A stretch of DNA of 64,000 bases from Anaerococcus degeneri (GCF_017874475.1 NZ_JAGGLO010000007.1:1-64000), one strand, 5' to 3'; counted from the stretch's first letter, positions 8,110 through 17,873 are shown. Notes: generated by a model not told the origin, from the sequence alone. Numbers and translations are program-made.

Positions 8110-8242
8110 CTTGATTTTAATATTAATTAAAGTCCAAAACTATGTAGATTTTATAAGACTTGCGGGAGGCTTCTAGATTTTGTTGTCCTAGAGCCTAGTC
8201 TAGAGGAAGCTAGAAAAGTGTGCTTACATTTAAATAATTAAT
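8110..8242 (+). pseudogene. possible 3' gene remnant
   Basis: In the ~330-base gap between tRNA-Gln and the alcohol dehydrogenase a short open frame (about 8127-8242) reads like the end of a real protein (GRLLDFVVLEPSLEEARKVC) but has no start or ribosome binding site. It may be the tail of a lost gene. Nothing else is visible in the gap except the terminator at its right end. Confidence 0.2.
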
Positions 8243-8253
8243 AAAATTTCCCA

Positions 8254-8285
8254 ACAAAAAACCAACCTATAAAGGTTGGCTTTTG
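8254..8285 (-). terminator. terminator of the alcohol dehydrogenase gene (bidirectional)
   Basis: CCAACC (8262-8267) and GGTTGG (8274-8279) form a hairpin flanked by A and T runs; on the minus strand it closes the alcohol dehydrogenase transcript. Confidence 0.7.
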
Positions 8286-8317
8286 TCTAGGTTTCCTAGT
8301 TTGGGATTCTTTTTTTA

Positions 8318-9472
8318 TTAGAAATCTACCTTTTCTCCGTAGTAAGCAGCGTGGTAGATTTTCTTTATGTCTTCTGGGCTTGTTTCTCTTGGGTTTGTGA
8401 GTGTACAAGCGTCTTTGAAGGCATTTTCGCTCATCTTATCTAAAACTTCTAGGAAGTCTTTTTCTTCGATTACTGTGTTTTTGCCGTCTTTGATATTTGC
8501 TGTTATGCCTACAGCTTGATTTAATTTTCTGATTTCTTCTGCTATATCATCTACGCCTAGGATTTTTTCGATTTCTTTGTATTTATCGCAGGCTTTTCTG
8601 TTGTAGTCAATTATGTATGGAAGCATGATTGCGTTGGCTTCGCCGTGGGTTAGGTGGAAGATGCCGCCGATTTTGTGGGCCATAGAGTGAACTATACCAA
8701 GGGAAGCATTTGTAAATGCCATACCTGCTATACATGAAGCGATGTGCATTTTTTCGCGAGCTACCATGTCGTCGCCGTCATCGTAGGCTTTCTTAAGGTA
8801 TCCGAAAACTAGCTCTATAGCTCTGATTGCGTATGGGTCTGTAAAATCATCTGAAGCTGTAGATACAAAGGCTTCGACAGCGTGGGTCATTACGTCCATA
8901 CCTGTTGCTGCTGTGATCTTTGGAGGCATAGTTGCTGGAATTCTCATATCAAGAAGGGCTACTTCTGGAACGAAATCTGGGTGAACAAGTGGGTATTTGA
9001 TTTCTTTTTCTGTATCGGTTATTACTGAGAAAGCGGTAATTTCACTTGCTGTACCAGATGTAGATGGGATACAAATCATTCTTGCCTTGTTTTTTAATGG
9101 TGGGTTATCAAAAGCAGCTAGTCTTTCGAAATCCCAATCTGGGTGTTCATAGAAAACCCACATAGCTTTGGCAGCGTCCATTGCAGAACCACCACCGATT
9201 GCGATTATCCATTCAGGTTCAAATTCAGCCATCTTTGCACCGCCAGCTAGGCAAGTTTTAACTGATGGGTCTGGTTCTACGCCGTCAATTATCAAAACTT
9301 CCATGCCTGCTTTTTCTAATTGTTCCTTAGCTTCATCTAGGAAACCAAATCTTTTCATTGAAGATCCACCAGTGACAAGGACAGCTTTTTTGCCCTTAAG
9401 GGTGGCTAGGTAGTCGAGTGCGTTTTCACCGTGAACTATGGTGTTTGGTACTGAAAATGTTGTATATGTCAT
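8318..9472 (-). CDS. iron-containing alcohol dehydrogenase
   Basis: A 384-residue group III Fe-dependent alcohol dehydrogenase. The NAD(P)-binding part includes GGSSMKRFG and AIGGGSAMDAAKAM; the metal region includes DVMTHAVEAFVS, HSMAHKIGG and HLTHGEANA. It resembles butanol/ethanol dehydrogenases and the ADH half of AdhE, and would reoxidise NADH by reducing an aldehyde. The ATG at 9472 follows GGAGG; an upstream TTG at 9484 overlaps that site. A Rex-like palindrome lies just upstream. The exact aldehyde cannot be told from sequence. Confidence 0.88.
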   Translation of the reverse strand: MTYTTFSVPNTIVHGENALDYLATLKGKKAVLVTGGSSMKRFGFLDEAKEQLEKAGMEVLIIDGVEPDPSVKTCLAGGAKMAEFEPEWIIAIGGGSAMDAAKAMWVFYEHPDWDFERLAAFDNPPLKNKARMICIPSTSGTASEITAFSVITDTEKEIKYPLVHPDFVPEVALLDMRIPATMPPKITAATGMDVMTHAVEAFVSTASDDFTDPYAIRAIELVFGYLKKAYDDGDDMVAREKMHIASCIAGMAFTNASLGIVHSMAHKIGGIFHLTHGEANAIMLPYIIDYNRKACDKYKEIEKILGVDDIAEEIRKLNQAVGITANIKDGKNTVIEEKDFLEVLDKMSENAFKDACTLTNPRETSPEDIKKIYHAAYYGEKVDF

Positions 9473-9492
9473 AAAATCCTCCAAATCTATTT

Positions 9493-9515
9493 TTCGTTAA
9501 TTAATTAATTAACAA
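9493..9515 (-). promoter_or_regulatory. Rex-like redox operator
   Basis: Read on the minus strand, TTGTTAA and TTAACGAA flank a TTAATTAA repeat 20-40 bases before the alcohol dehydrogenase start. Rex (NADH-sensing) sites have the form TTGTTAA-N4-TTAACAA; here overlapping half-sites make the spacing ambiguous. Rex control of alcohol dehydrogenases is established in Clostridia. Confidence 0.4.
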
Positions 9516-9716
9516 TCTACTTTTAATATACCACATCTATTAAGTTATGTAAAGGTTTACCCAAATATAAAAGAATATTCTTTATGAAAAATTTTGAATT
9601 TTCCTAAAAATGACAGTCAAGACTCAAATAATTTGACTCAAAAATGGGAAAAAATTAATTTAAAAGTATAATTAACCATAGTACACTAATACATAAACTA
9701 ATTAAAGGAGACATAT

Positions 9717-11654
9717 ATGGGCTTATCATTAGCTATGAAAATATTAAAAAATCACTTACTAAAAGGAGAACTCAAGACTGGAGAAGAGATTGCCATAAAA
9801 ATCGACCAGACCTTGACCCAGGATTCTACAGGGACTATGGCCTATCTCCAACTTGAGGCAATGGATATAGAAAATGTGGCGACAGAAAATTCTGTAGCAT
9901 ACATTGACCACAATATCTTGCAGGCAGGTTTTGAAAATGCAGATGACCACGAATTTATAAAATCAGCTGCTAATAAGTTTGGTATCACATTTTCAAAGGC
10001 TGGTGGCGGAATTTGCCACCAAGTTAACCTCGAACAATTCGCTAAACCTGGCGATACCCTCCTAGGCTCTGACTCCCATACTCCTACAGGTGGCGGCATG
10101 GGTGAGCTTGCCATAGGGGCAGGTGGTCTTGAAGTGGCTGTTGCTATGGCCAAGGGTTTTTATTTTGTAAAGGTCCCAAAAATCTTCAGGGTAAATCTAA
10201 TAAACTCCCTAAATCCTGCGGCTAACGCCAAGGATGTCATCCTTTATATTTTGGGAAAACTCACCGTTAAGGGCGGCACAGGCTATATAATGGAATACAC
10301 AGGAGAAGGCGTTAAGTCACTTTCTGTGACAGATAGGGCAACCATTTGCAATATGGGGGCGGAATTGGGAGCGACAACTTCGATTTTCCCATCAGATGAA
10401 AACACAAAAGCCTACCTAAAAAGCCAGGGAAGGGAAGAAGACTATGTTGAACTTTCAGCCGATTCTGACGCTTTTTATGATGAATCAATTGAAATTGACC
10501 TGGGCAAAATTGCGCCAGCTGTTGCTAAGCCACATTTTCCTGACCAATACTCGAAAGTTATAGACCTTGGCAAAATAAAACTCGACCAAGTTGCCATAGG
10601 ATCTTGTACAAATTCTTCCTATATGGATTTGATGAAGGTGGCAGCAATCCTTGATGGAAGGAAGGTCCACCCAGATGTGTCCCTAGTTATTTCACCAGGA
10701 TCTGCAACAATATTAGAGAAGATTTCTGAAAATGGAGCTTTGGCGACTATGATTAAGGCGGGGGCAAGGGTCCTTGAATCTGGTTGTGGGCCATGTATTG
10801 GTATGGGCCAGGCACCAAGGTCTGGAGGTGTTTCCCTAAGGTCTTTTAATAGGAATTTTAAGGGCAGGTCTGGAACTATGGATGCACAAATTTATCTCGC
10901 AAGCCCAGAAACTTGTGCGGCAAGTGCTGTCCTGGGCTACATTGCAGACCCAAGTGACCTTGATTATAAAGAAGATTTTGATAAAAATGTAAGCTTTAAC
11001 CACACAGACGCCTATTTTATTAGGCCAGAAAAAGATTTGTCAAAGAGAATCAAAGAAACTGTCAAGGGCAAGAATATCAAGCCTTTCCCAAAGGCGGAGA
11101 AGGCAGGAGATATAGATAAAAAAGTGGTTTACAAGGCGGGAGATGGGATAACTACCGATGATATTTGCCCATCAAATGCTCATCTTTTGCCATTTAGGTC
11201 AAATATTGAATACCTATCAAACTTTGCCTTCACAACAAAAATCGACGATTTTAAGGACAGGTGCCAGGCAAATGGCGGGGGAATTATTGTCGCTGGCGAA
11301 AACTACGGCCAAGGCTCATCCAGAGAACACGCAGCCCTCCTTCCTTTGTTCTTGGGGATTAAGGCGGTTGTTGCCAAATCTTTTGCTAGAATTCACAGGT
11401 CAAACCTTATAAACAACGCAATCTTGCCACTAGTATTTGAAAATGAATCTGATTACGAAAAAATTTCTGAATTTGACGATATAAAAATTTCTAACATGGA
11501 AAAATCAATTGAAACCGGAGAATTTATCCTAGAAGATCTTACAAAAAATATAAAAATAAAACTAAAGGGAGATTTTTCTGACAGAGAAAAGGAAATTCTC
11601 CTAGAAGGCGGATATTTAAACTACGCCAAGAACCTAGATTTGGAGGAAAAATGA
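9717..11654 (+). CDS. acn: aconitate hydratase (aconitase)
   Basis: A 645-residue aconitase converting citrate to isocitrate. [4Fe-4S] cysteines lie in IGSCTNSSYMDL and ESGCGPCIGMG; the C-terminal swivel domain has the substrate loop ENYGQGSSREHAA. The length fits the shorter bacterial aconitase type rather than the ~900-residue AcnA/AcnB. AAAGGAGA precedes the ATG. It is first in a three-gene operon with isocitrate dehydrogenase and citrate synthase; with no other TCA gene adjacent, the route probably serves glutamate synthesis. Confidence 0.9.
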   Translation: MGLSLAMKILKNHLLKGELKTGEEIAIKIDQTLTQDSTGTMAYLQLEAMDIENVATENSVAYIDHNILQAGFENADDHEFIKSAANKFGITFSKAGGGICHQVNLEQFAKPGDTLLGSDSHTPTGGGMGELAIGAGGLEVAVAMAKGFYFVKVPKIFRVNLINSLNPAANAKDVILYILGKLTVKGGTGYIMEYTGEGVKSLSVTDRATICNMGAELGATTSIFPSDENTKAYLKSQGREEDYVELSADSDAFYDESIEIDLGKIAPAVAKPHFPDQYSKVIDLGKIKLDQVAIGSCTNSSYMDLMKVAAILDGRKVHPDVSLVISPGSATILEKISENGALATMIKAGARVLESGCGPCIGMGQAPRSGGVSLRSFNRNFKGRSGTMDAQIYLASPETCAASAVLGYIADPSDLDYKEDFDKNVSFNHTDAYFIRPEKDLSKRIKETVKGKNIKPFPKAEKAGDIDKKVVYKAGDGITTDDICPSNAHLLPFRSNIEYLSNFAFTTKIDDFKDRCQANGGGIIVAGENYGQGSSREHAALLPLFLGIKAVVAKSFARIHRSNLINNAILPLVFENESDYEKISEFDDIKISNMEKSIETGEFILEDLTKNIKIKLKGDFSDREKEILLEGGYLNYAKNLDLEEK

Positions 11655-12649
11655 AAATCACACTGATAAGGGGCGATGGAATCGGGCCAGAAATCACAGC
11701 AGCCATGGAAAAAGTTGTGGGAGCCCTTGGAATCGACCTAGAATTTGAGGAAATAAACGCAGGTCTTTCTGTTTTTGAAGAGGAAGGGGTCTACATTCTC
11801 CAAAGGCTTTTTGATTCAATAAATAAAAACAAAATCGCCATCAAGGGCCCAATTACAACTCCAATTGGGCATGGTTTTAGGTCTATAAATGTGGAACTCA
11901 GAAAGAAATTCGACCTTTTTGCCAATATCAGGCCAATCAAGGTTCCAGGCCCTCTTGAATTGAAATTTGACGGTGTGGATATGGTAATCTTTAGGGAAAA
12001 CACCGAAGACCTCTACGCAGGAATTGAAGAGAAAATTTCCTCTGACGAAGCCCATTCTATCAAGGTTATAACTAGGGAAAAATCTCAGAGGATTATAGAA
12101 AAGGCCTTTGAATATGCCAGAAAAAATGCCAGAAATAAGGTAAGTATCATTACCAAGGCAAATATCATGAAGCTTTCTGACGGACTTTTTCTCGAAGTTG
12201 GCAGAGAAGTCTCCAAAAAATTCCCAGATATAGAATTTGAAGAACTTTTGGTCGACAATACAGCCATGCAAATGGTAATGAATCCTGGCCGTTTTGACGT
12301 TCTTGTCACAGAAAATCTTTACGGTGATATTTTATCAGACCTTGGTGCAGGCCTTGTTGGCGGACTCGGTCTAATGCCAGGGGTAAATAAGGGAAAAGAT
12401 ATTGCAATTTACGAATCTATCCACGGTTCTGCTCCAGATATAGCTGGTAAAAATCTGGCTAATCCTATTGCCATGCTTTTGACCTTGTGTCTTCTCCTTG
12501 ATGATATAAATGAAAAAGAAAAGGCAGAAAAAATCAGAAGTGCCATCTACAAGACCTTGGCAGATAAGAAAAATTACACCAGGGACTTGGGCGGAGAAAA
12601 CACCACCACCGGCATAACAGACGCCATTATTAGCAATTTAGGAAATTAA
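11651..12649 (+). CDS. icd: isocitrate dehydrogenase (isocitrate/isopropylmalate family)
   Basis: A 332-residue beta-decarboxylating dehydrogenase oxidising isocitrate to 2-oxoglutarate. The N-terminus shows GDGIGPEI, substrate binding shows KGPITTPIGHGFRSINVELR, and metal/NAD contacts are NLYGDILSDLGAGLVGG and ESIHGSAPDIAGK. The short length fits the NAD-dependent type. It overlaps the aconitase stop by four bases and is followed one base later by citrate synthase, which favours isocitrate over isopropylmalate as substrate. Confidence 0.87.
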   Translation: MKITLIRGDGIGPEITAAMEKVVGALGIDLEFEEINAGLSVFEEEGVYILQRLFDSINKNKIAIKGPITTPIGHGFRSINVELRKKFDLFANIRPIKVPGPLELKFDGVDMVIFRENTEDLYAGIEEKISSDEAHSIKVITREKSQRIIEKAFEYARKNARNKVSIITKANIMKLSDGLFLEVGREVSKKFPDIEFEELLVDNTAMQMVMNPGRFDVLVTENLYGDILSDLGAGLVGGLGLMPGVNKGKDIAIYESIHGSAPDIAGKNLANPIAMLLTLCLLLDDINEKEKAEKIRSAIYKTLADKKNYTRDLGGENTTTGITDAIISNLGN

Positions 12650-12650
12650 A

Positions 12651-14000
12651 ATGGATAAGAATTTAGAAGAAAAACTAAGGGCCTATGCTGGAGAAATTGA
12701 AAAAGCAACAAGGATTGATAAGGAAATTTACGAAAAATATGCGATAAAAAGGGGCCTTAGGAACAAAAACGGAACGGGAGTTTTGGTTGGAGTGACCAAG
12801 GTCGGTGACGTTTGTGGTTACCAAATCAAGGACGGGGAAAAAATCCCAGCTGATGGCGAGCTTTATTACAGGGGTTATCCTTTGACAAGCCTAGTCCGTG
12901 ACATAGAAGGAAGCGACCGACTTGGTTTTGAAGAGGTCATCTACCTTTTGCTTTTTGATAAACTTGCAAATGAAAACCAGCTTTCAAATTTTAAAAAAAT
13001 CCTAGTCGAAAACCGAATTCTTCCACCATATTTCATAGAAGACACCATTATGAAGGTGCCAGGATCGGATATTATGAACAAGATGATGAGATCCATGCTT
13101 GCCCTCTATACCTATGACGAAAATCCCGATGGGACAGATTCCCAAAACGTCCTAGGCCAGGCCTTATCTTTAATTGCCAAAATGCCTCTGATTGCCATTT
13201 ATTCCTATCAGGTAAAAATCCACAATTTTGATAAGAAATCGCTGATTATTCACAATCCAGACCCAGAAAAATCTATAGCAGAAAATATATTGGCCATGCT
13301 AAGGCCAGACCAGAAATACACAAGGGAAGAGGCGGCAATCCTCGATTTGCTTTTAATAATCCACGCTGAGCACGGTGGCGGAAACAATTCTGCCTTTGCA
13401 ACCCACGTAGTATCATCATCGGGAACTGATTCTTATTCTGCTATGGCAGCAGGTCTTGCCTCCCTCAAAGGGCCAAGGCACGGCGGAGCCAATATCAAGG
13501 TGGCCAAGATGCTTGATAATATAAAGGAAAATGTCAAAGACAGGGAAGATAAGGAAGAGATAAAAGAATATCTTGAAAAAATTTTGGACAAAAAAGCCTT
13601 TGACGGCGAGGGGTTAATTTATGGCCTAGGCCACGCAGTCTACACACTTTCTGATCCGAGGGCGGTTTTACTCAAGGAAAAGGCCAGAGATTTGGCGGAA
13701 ATAAAGGGAAGGCAAGTTGATTTTAATTTTGTAGAAAATGTTGAAAAAATCGGCCAAAACTTAATCCAAGAAAAGTTTAATAGGGCCTACCCACCATGCG
13801 CCAATGTTGACCTCTATTCAGGCTTGGTTTATGACATGCTAGGAATCCCAAGAGAACTATTTTTACCAATTTTTGCCATAGCAAGGACAGTCGGCTGGTC
13901 AGCCCACAGGCTAGAACAAATCGCCGACAAAAAAATAATCAGACCTGCCTACAAGTCTTTAAGCGAGAGGAAAAAATACATAAATTTGGATCAAAGATAA
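12651..14000 (+). CDS. gltA: citrate synthase
   Basis: A 449-residue citrate synthase condensing oxaloacetate and acetyl-CoA. Family blocks visible are the N-terminal ELYYRGYPL, HAEHGGGNNSAFATHVV with the catalytic-region histidine, LASLKGPRHGGAN, and GLGHAVYTLSDPRA with the second active-site histidine. Both the length and the early GVLVGVTKVGDVCGY match the clostridial type. Last gene of the operon, followed by a terminator. Its position after acn and icd makes an anabolic half-cycle to 2-oxoglutarate the natural reading. Confidence 0.92.
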   Translation: MDKNLEEKLRAYAGEIEKATRIDKEIYEKYAIKRGLRNKNGTGVLVGVTKVGDVCGYQIKDGEKIPADGELYYRGYPLTSLVRDIEGSDRLGFEEVIYLLLFDKLANENQLSNFKKILVENRILPPYFIEDTIMKVPGSDIMNKMMRSMLALYTYDENPDGTDSQNVLGQALSLIAKMPLIAIYSYQVKIHNFDKKSLIIHNPDPEKSIAENILAMLRPDQKYTREEAAILDLLLIIHAEHGGGNNSAFATHVVSSSGTDSYSAMAAGLASLKGPRHGGANIKVAKMLDNIKENVKDREDKEEIKEYLEKILDKKAFDGEGLIYGLGHAVYTLSDPRAVLLKEKARDLAEIKGRQVDFNFVENVEKIGQNLIQEKFNRAYPPCANVDLYSGLVYDMLGIPRELFLPIFAIARTVGWSAHRLEQIADKKIIRPAYKSLSERKKYINLDQR

Positions 14001-14005
14001 TAATT

Positions 14006-14031
14006 AAGTGTGTCTTAGGGCACACTTTTTT
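14006..14031 (+). terminator. terminator of the acn-icd-gltA operon
   Basis: AAGTGTG (14006-14012) pairs with CACACTT (14021-14027), followed by T residues. Confidence 0.8.
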
Positions 14032-14067
14032 CTTATTAAAGTATAGTAAGTGGAGAGAGGAGCAAAA

Positions 14068-15186
14068 ATGAATAGTGATTTAACAAGAGAAACAAATTTA
14101 AAAAGGAATATAGGCCTTGATCTGACTAGGATTTTGGCATTTTTGTCTGTTATTGGCGTTCATTTTTTCCTCAATACAGACTTTTATAGGGTCCCACTTA
14201 GGGGCAAGAGGATGGTTCTTATGGCTGGTCTTAGGACTAGCCTTATGGTCTGCGTGCCCTTGTTTTTGCTTCTTACAGGCTATTTGCTTTCTGCTAAGGA
14301 CCTTCCCTTAGAAGCGGCAAGGCTTAAAAAATATTATAAAAAAATTATCCCAGTTCTTTTGACCTACGCCTTAGCCATGGCTCTTGTTTTTGGGGTTTCT
14401 AGGTTAAGTGGAGACGGGTCTTACACTTTTAAAAAGCTAATTTTTGGGATTTTTGGCTACAAGGAGTATTCTTGGTATGTGAATATGTATATTGGCCTTT
14501 TTCTCTTAAGCCCATTTTTGATTGATATTTGGTCAAGCATAGGGGATAAGAGGACCCACCAGGTCTTGATAGGAGTTTTTTGTTTTTTGACAATCGGCCC
14601 GACCGTTTTCAATGTCCACGACTTATCAAGTCTTAAGGCGATTTTTTCAGCCTATGATTCAAATAAGATTAACCATCTCTTGCCTGGTTGGTGGAACAAC
14701 ATTTACCCACTCACATATTTTTTCCTAGGGGCATACTTGAGAGAATATGTGGATTTCAAAAAAATAAGGCCGGTAAGGGCATTTGTGGCTTTTGTTTTGA
14801 TAATTTTTACATCAACACTCTATAATATTTGGAGGTCACACGGAGGTGTTTTTCAAATCCAAGCCTGGAATTCTTGGGGGAGTTTGCAAAATACAACAAG
14901 TTCTATCTGCCTTTTTATTTTGATAAACTCACTTGCACCAGCAAGTGTGAATCAAAAGACCGAGAGATTTTTAGGTTACATTTCAAAACTAACCTTTGGA
15001 GCCTATATCCTATCGGCTCTTTCCGATAAAATTGTTTATGGTTTTGTAAATGCCAAGATAGGTGGAGCTAAGGAAGCTATGGCCTATATGCCACTTATAG
15101 TCCTAAGCTCAGCCTTAATTGCCCTTTTACTTGCTGGATTGGTTGACTTTGTAAGTGGGAAAATTTTAGAAAAAGCTTTTAAGTAA
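14068..15186 (+). CDS. membrane acyltransferase (acyltransferase-3 family)
   Basis: A 372-residue polytopic protein with about ten hydrophobic segments. The start NIGLDLTRILAFLSVIGVHF carries the R and H typical of the OafA/WecH-type acyltransferase-3 family, which O-acetylates cell-wall or secreted glycans using cytoplasmic acyl-CoA. The ATG at 14068 follows AGAGAGGAG; a GTG at 14050 would sit before that site. It is monocistronic, between two terminators, so the acceptor cannot be guessed from context. Confidence 0.75.
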   Translation: MNSDLTRETNLKRNIGLDLTRILAFLSVIGVHFFLNTDFYRVPLRGKRMVLMAGLRTSLMVCVPLFLLLTGYLLSAKDLPLEAARLKKYYKKIIPVLLTYALAMALVFGVSRLSGDGSYTFKKLIFGIFGYKEYSWYVNMYIGLFLLSPFLIDIWSSIGDKRTHQVLIGVFCFLTIGPTVFNVHDLSSLKAIFSAYDSNKINHLLPGWWNNIYPLTYFFLGAYLREYVDFKKIRPVRAFVAFVLIIFTSTLYNIWRSHGGVFQIQAWNSWGSLQNTTSSICLFILINSLAPASVNQKTERFLGYISKLTFGAYILSALSDKIVYGFVNAKIGGAKEAMAYMPLIVLSSALIALLLAGLVDFVSGKILEKAFK

Positions 15187-15251
15187 AATTTGTAAAATAG
15201 GATTTGGAATAAATATTGTTGGGAATTTTATTTTAAAATCAAATAAAAATT

Positions 15252-15282
15252 AAAAAGAGCGAAGTTTATCTTCGCTCTTTTT
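15252..15282. terminator. bidirectional terminator between acyltransferase and mglC
   Basis: AGAGCGAAG and CTTCGCTCT form a strong hairpin with A residues on one side and T residues on the other, serving the two convergent units. Confidence 0.85.
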
Positions 15283-15333
15283 GGGCCTTTAAGTGGAGGT
15301 TAAACCACTTAAATGAGCCATTCTCGGGAGGGT

Positions 15334-16368
15334 CTATTTTTTCTTGATTCTCTTTCTTGTATCAAGGGCTACTGTTAAGATGATTAGGATACCCTTGATA
15401 ATGATTTGTACATAGGAGTTAAGGCCTATGTATAAAAGTCCGTAGTTAATTACTTGGAGGATGATTGATCCAAGTACGATTCCTGGGATTGTTCCTATAC
15501 CGCCTGAGAAGGAAACTCCGCCAATTAGACAGGCTTCGATTGCGTCTAGGTCGTAGGCGTCTCCTGTTGTTGATGTTACAGATCCGAGCCTTGGTCCTTC
15601 AAGGAAACCTGATAGGCCGTACATAATACCAGAGATTATGAAGACTATCATAATGGTTCTTGTTACGTTAATACCAGATACTTCGGCCGCTTCTGGGTTG
15701 CCACCTACGGCGAACATATTTTTGCCGAGGACTGTTTTATTCCAGATAAACCACATAGCTACTGATGCTATGGCAGCGTAGATTATGAGGTATGGAAATT
15801 GTAGTTCAGTGCCTGGTATATGGAAGCCGCCCCTTACGAGGTTGGCGTATCTTTCGTCAAAACCACCGATTGGTTGTGGTCCAAATGGGTTGGCTGCTAT
15901 GAATAATTGGAGGATACCAAAGATTGCAAGTTGAACACCTAGGGATGATATAAAGGCGTGGAGTTTAAGATAGGCTACTCCAAAACCGTTTATAGCTCCG
16001 CAGATGGCGCCGATTGCTATTGCAGCCAAAAGTCCAACTATGATTGATGGATTTTGGATATTTGGGAAGAATTTTTGGGCAAAGCCAGGTGATTGTAAGA
16101 GGGCACCAGCTATAGCCGCAGTAAATCCTACTATCCTACCTGCTGAAAGGTCTGTACCTGCAAGGATTAATAGACCGCCTGTACCAAGGGCTATAAATAG
16201 CCTGGTTGAGGTTTGAGATAGGATGTTTAAAATGTTTTTTGGGTTGGTTATAAAGGTCGGATCAACGATAATTATGCCGGTTATAAGGGCGGCAATTATG
16301 ATGATCAGAGCGTTGTTTAACATAAACTCTTTAAAATTAAAAGGTTTTTTATTTTCTGTTTTTTCCAT
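15334..16368 (-). CDS. mglC: galactose/methyl-galactoside ABC transporter permease (MglC)
   Basis: A 344-residue membrane permease of the ribose/galactose (CUT2) family with about nine hydrophobic segments. GLLILAGTDLSAGRIVGFTA and the late LIGGVSFSGGIGTIPG are family landmarks. Last gene of mglBAC, eight bases after the ATPase. It imports a monosaccharide, likely galactose or glucose, unphosphorylated. Confidence 0.88.
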   Translation of the reverse strand: MEKTENKKPFNFKEFMLNNALIIIIAALITGIIIVDPTFITNPKNILNILSQTSTRLFIALGTGGLLILAGTDLSAGRIVGFTAAIAGALLQSPGFAQKFFPNIQNPSIIVGLLAAIAIGAICGAINGFGVAYLKLHAFISSLGVQLAIFGILQLFIAANPFGPQPIGGFDERYANLVRGGFHIPGTELQFPYLIIYAAIASVAMWFIWNKTVLGKNMFAVGGNPEAAEVSGINVTRTIMIVFIISGIMYGLSGFLEGPRLGSVTSTTGDAYDLDAIEACLIGGVSFSGGIGTIPGIVLGSIILQVINYGLLYIGLNSYVQIIIKGILIILTVALDTRKRIKKK

Positions 16369-16376
16369 TTTGTCAC

Positions 16377-17873
16377 CTATACATACTTAGCCTGTAAAGC
16401 CATTATCTTTTCTTGGGTCAAGTTTTCGTCGTTTTTCTCTATGCCAGCAAGTCTACCATTACTCATAACCATAATTCGGTTGCAGACCATTTGGAGTTCT
16501 GCCATTTCTGATGAGATAAAGATGACTGACTTGCCTTCCTTGGCCAAATCGCCTATTAGCTTATAGATTTCGTATTTGGCACCAACATCTATACCACGGG
16601 TTGGCTCATCTAGGAGGAGGACGTCCGGGTCAGTTAAAAGCCAGCGGCCAATGATTACCTTTTGTTGGTTACCACCAGAAAGGTTCATAATCTTTGTTGA
16701 TTGGCTTGGAGTTTTAACTTCCATTGACTCTATGACCTTGTCAGTGTCTTCCTTTAGGGCCTTTTCACTTACAATTGAGTGGTTGGAATATTTTTTGATG
16801 TTGGCTATGGTTGCATTTAGCCTGATGGCTGCATAAGGGAAGATGCCTGTGGCCCTTCTTTCTTCGGTAACAAGGGCAAAGCCGTTTTTGATAGCTTCGA
16901 TTGGGTCCTTGTTTTCTACTTCCTTGCCGTGAATGAAAATTTGACCAGATGCTTTCTGTCTTAGGCCAAAGATTGTTTCCACTAGTTCTGTTCTTCTGGA
17001 ACCAACCAAGCCTGCCACTCCGAGGATTTCGCCCTTTTGTAGGGTGAAACTTATGTCTGTGACGGTTGGTTTATACTTGCCTGAAAGGTTTTTAACTTCA
17101 AGCATGACCTCATCTTGGATATATTCGTCGGTCTTTAGGCTTGTTGCGTCGATTTTTCTACCAACCATAAGCCTAATTATTTCATCCTTGCTAAGCTCGC
17201 TTGCAGGTTTACAGTCGATGAATTTACCATCACGCATAACTGTTACAAAGTCAGAAATAGAAAGAATTTCTTCCATCTTGTGGGAGATGTAAATTATTCC
17301 TACGCCTTGGTCCCTAAGTTTGTTTATAATTTCAAATAATTTGTCAACTTCAGATTCTGTTAGAGAACTGGTTGGCTCATCTAAAACTAGGATTTTAGCG
17401 TCATAGGAAACGGCCTTTGCTATTTCTATAAGCTGTCTTTCCGCAACTGAATACTTGCCGATAATCTTTTTTGGGTCAAAGTTTAGGCCAAGCCTGTCAA
17501 AGAGGTCTTGGGTTTCTTGGTTCATTTTTTTGTGGTCTATGATTCCATATTTGTTTGGAAACCTGCCAAGCATAATATTTTCAGCGACAGATCTCATAGA
17601 CACCTGGTTTAATTCTTGGTGAACCATAGCAACCCCACTATCTAGGGCGTCTTTTGGGTCCTTGTAGGAAACCTTTTTGCCGTCTATGTAGATTTCACCA
17701 GAATCTGGAGTATATATGCCAAAGAGGCACTTCATGAGGGTAGATTTACCAGCACCATTTTCTCCCATCAAGGCGTGGACTGTGCCTCTCTCTAGGGAGA
17801 AGTCTACCTCGTCGAGGGCCTTGACACCCGGGAAAGTCTTGGTAATTTTTCTCATTTCTAATAAATTACTCAT
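16377..17873 (-). CDS. mglA: galactose/methyl-galactoside ABC transporter ATP-binding protein (MglA)
   Basis: A 498-residue double ABC ATPase of the sugar CUT2 type. The first domain has GENGAGKST, a degenerate signature (YSVAERQLIEIAKA) and LVLDEPTSSL; the second has a modified Walker A (GLVGSRRTEL), LSGGNQQKVIIGRWL and LLLDEPTRGIDVGAK. Asymmetric motifs of this sort are normal in MglA/RbsA. The ATG at 17873 follows GAGGAAG; the frame extends upstream without a better start. It lies between the binding protein and the permease. Confidence 0.9.
   Translation of the reverse strand: MSNLLEMRKITKTFPGVKALDEVDFSLERGTVHALMGENGAGKSTLMKCLFGIYTPDSGEIYIDGKKVSYKDPKDALDSGVAMVHQELNQVSMRSVAENIMLGRFPNKYGIIDHKKMNQETQDLFDRLGLNFDPKKIIGKYSVAERQLIEIAKAVSYDAKILVLDEPTSSLTESEVDKLFEIINKLRDQGVGIIYISHKMEEILSISDFVTVMRDGKFIDCKPASELSKDEIIRLMVGRKIDATSLKTDEYIQDEVMLEVKNLSGKYKPTVTDISFTLQKGEILGVAGLVGSRRTELVETIFGLRQKASGQIFIHGKEVENKDPIEAIKNGFALVTEERRATGIFPYAAIRLNATIANIKKYSNHSIVSEKALKEDTDKVIESMEVKTPSQSTKIMNLSGGNQQKVIIGRWLLTDPDVLLLDEPTRGIDVGAKYEIYKLIGDLAKEGKSVIFISSEMAELQMVCNRIMVMSNGRLAGIEKNDENLTQEKIMALQAKYV

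Noticed and set aside
9168-9413. Open frames opposite strongly expressed genes (for example here, and at 36594-37031 and 42717-43145)
   Set aside because: They are antisense shadows caused by biased codon use; none has a ribosome binding site or recognisable domain.
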